From positions 1-15,193 of the forward strand of contig URNZ01000046.1 in assembly GCA_900549405.1 (NCBI GenBank): a stretch of DNA of 15,193 nucleotides, in the 5' to 3' direction. Position 1 is the stretch's first letter. Every line of letters begins with the position of its first letter. Below, piece after piece: positions 15,023 to 15,193 of this stretch. Position numbers and translations under genes: made by a program. Source of the DNA: an uncultured Eubacteriales bacterium. GTDB lineage: Bacteria > Bacillota > Clostridia > Oscillospirales > Oscillospiraceae. The notes under the pieces are model-generated. The model saw nothing but the letters and a program-made list of their open reading frames with translations. It did not search any database and was not told the DNA's origin.

Positions 15023-15193
<171 letters not shown>

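Overview
This window looks like a piece of a GC-rich gut Firmicute chromosome, probably an Oscillospiraceae-type bacterium of the Flavonifractor or Lawsonibacter kind. That placement is an inference from the high GC of the metabolic genes, two large S-layer-homology (SLH) surface proteins with nearly identical signal peptides, a lipoprotein-type TRAP binding protein, and an ATTGCGAGG-type dispersed repeat. No marker gene fixes the species. Both ends of the window lie inside perfect tetranucleotide repeats, (CAGG)14 on the left and (CTTG)14 on the right, so the window is probably a whole contig broken at unresolved simple repeats.

Layout. Positions 1-162 hold the CAGG repeat and a conserved double-hairpin flank. 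Next come a small XRE-type regulator (minus) and, divergently, SLH protein 1 (plus, 578-2905), separated by a strong promoter that carries a palindrome. A bidirectional terminator follows. All remaining genes are on the minus strand and are described here in transcription order, right to left. SLH protein 2 (14991 to 12601) is preceded by the mirror copy of the conserved flank and the CTTG repeat, and is followed by a strong terminator and a dispersed repeat. A consensus promoter (12323 to 12295) and a leader of about 218 nt, with two GntR-like palindromes and several stem-loops, then precede a catabolic-looking operon: a LarA-superfamily nickel-pincer enzyme, the large and small subunits of a type II aconitase X, and a complete tripartite TRAP transporter (DctP, DctQ, DctM), ending at a very strong terminator. 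A second, separately promoted unit holds a 2-hydroxyacyl-CoA dehydratase subunit and a protein that joins a second dehydratase-like domain to the BadF/HgdC-type ATPase activator.

How the genes may work together. DctP has the conserved Arg and the GQENP motif expected of a carboxylate-binding TRAP receptor. The operon is best read as uptake of a small (hydroxy)carboxylic acid or hydroxy-amino acid, stereochemical inversion by the LarA-like enzyme, and dehydration by aconitase X. Characterised bacterial AcnX enzymes are cis-3-hydroxy-L-proline dehydratases. The adjacent 2-hydroxyacyl-CoA dehydratase unit could act later in the same pathway, but it has its own promoter and may be independent. 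The substrate is unknown and the LarA-AcnX-TRAP combination is the main candidate for an undescribed pathway.

The second notable theme is the pair of mirrored surface-protein modules. Each has a tetranucleotide repeat, a GCAGAG/CTCTGC hairpin, a GACGC...GCGTC terminator-like hairpin and an SLH protein with a lower-GC adhesin-like N-terminal half joined to a GC-rich anchoring half.
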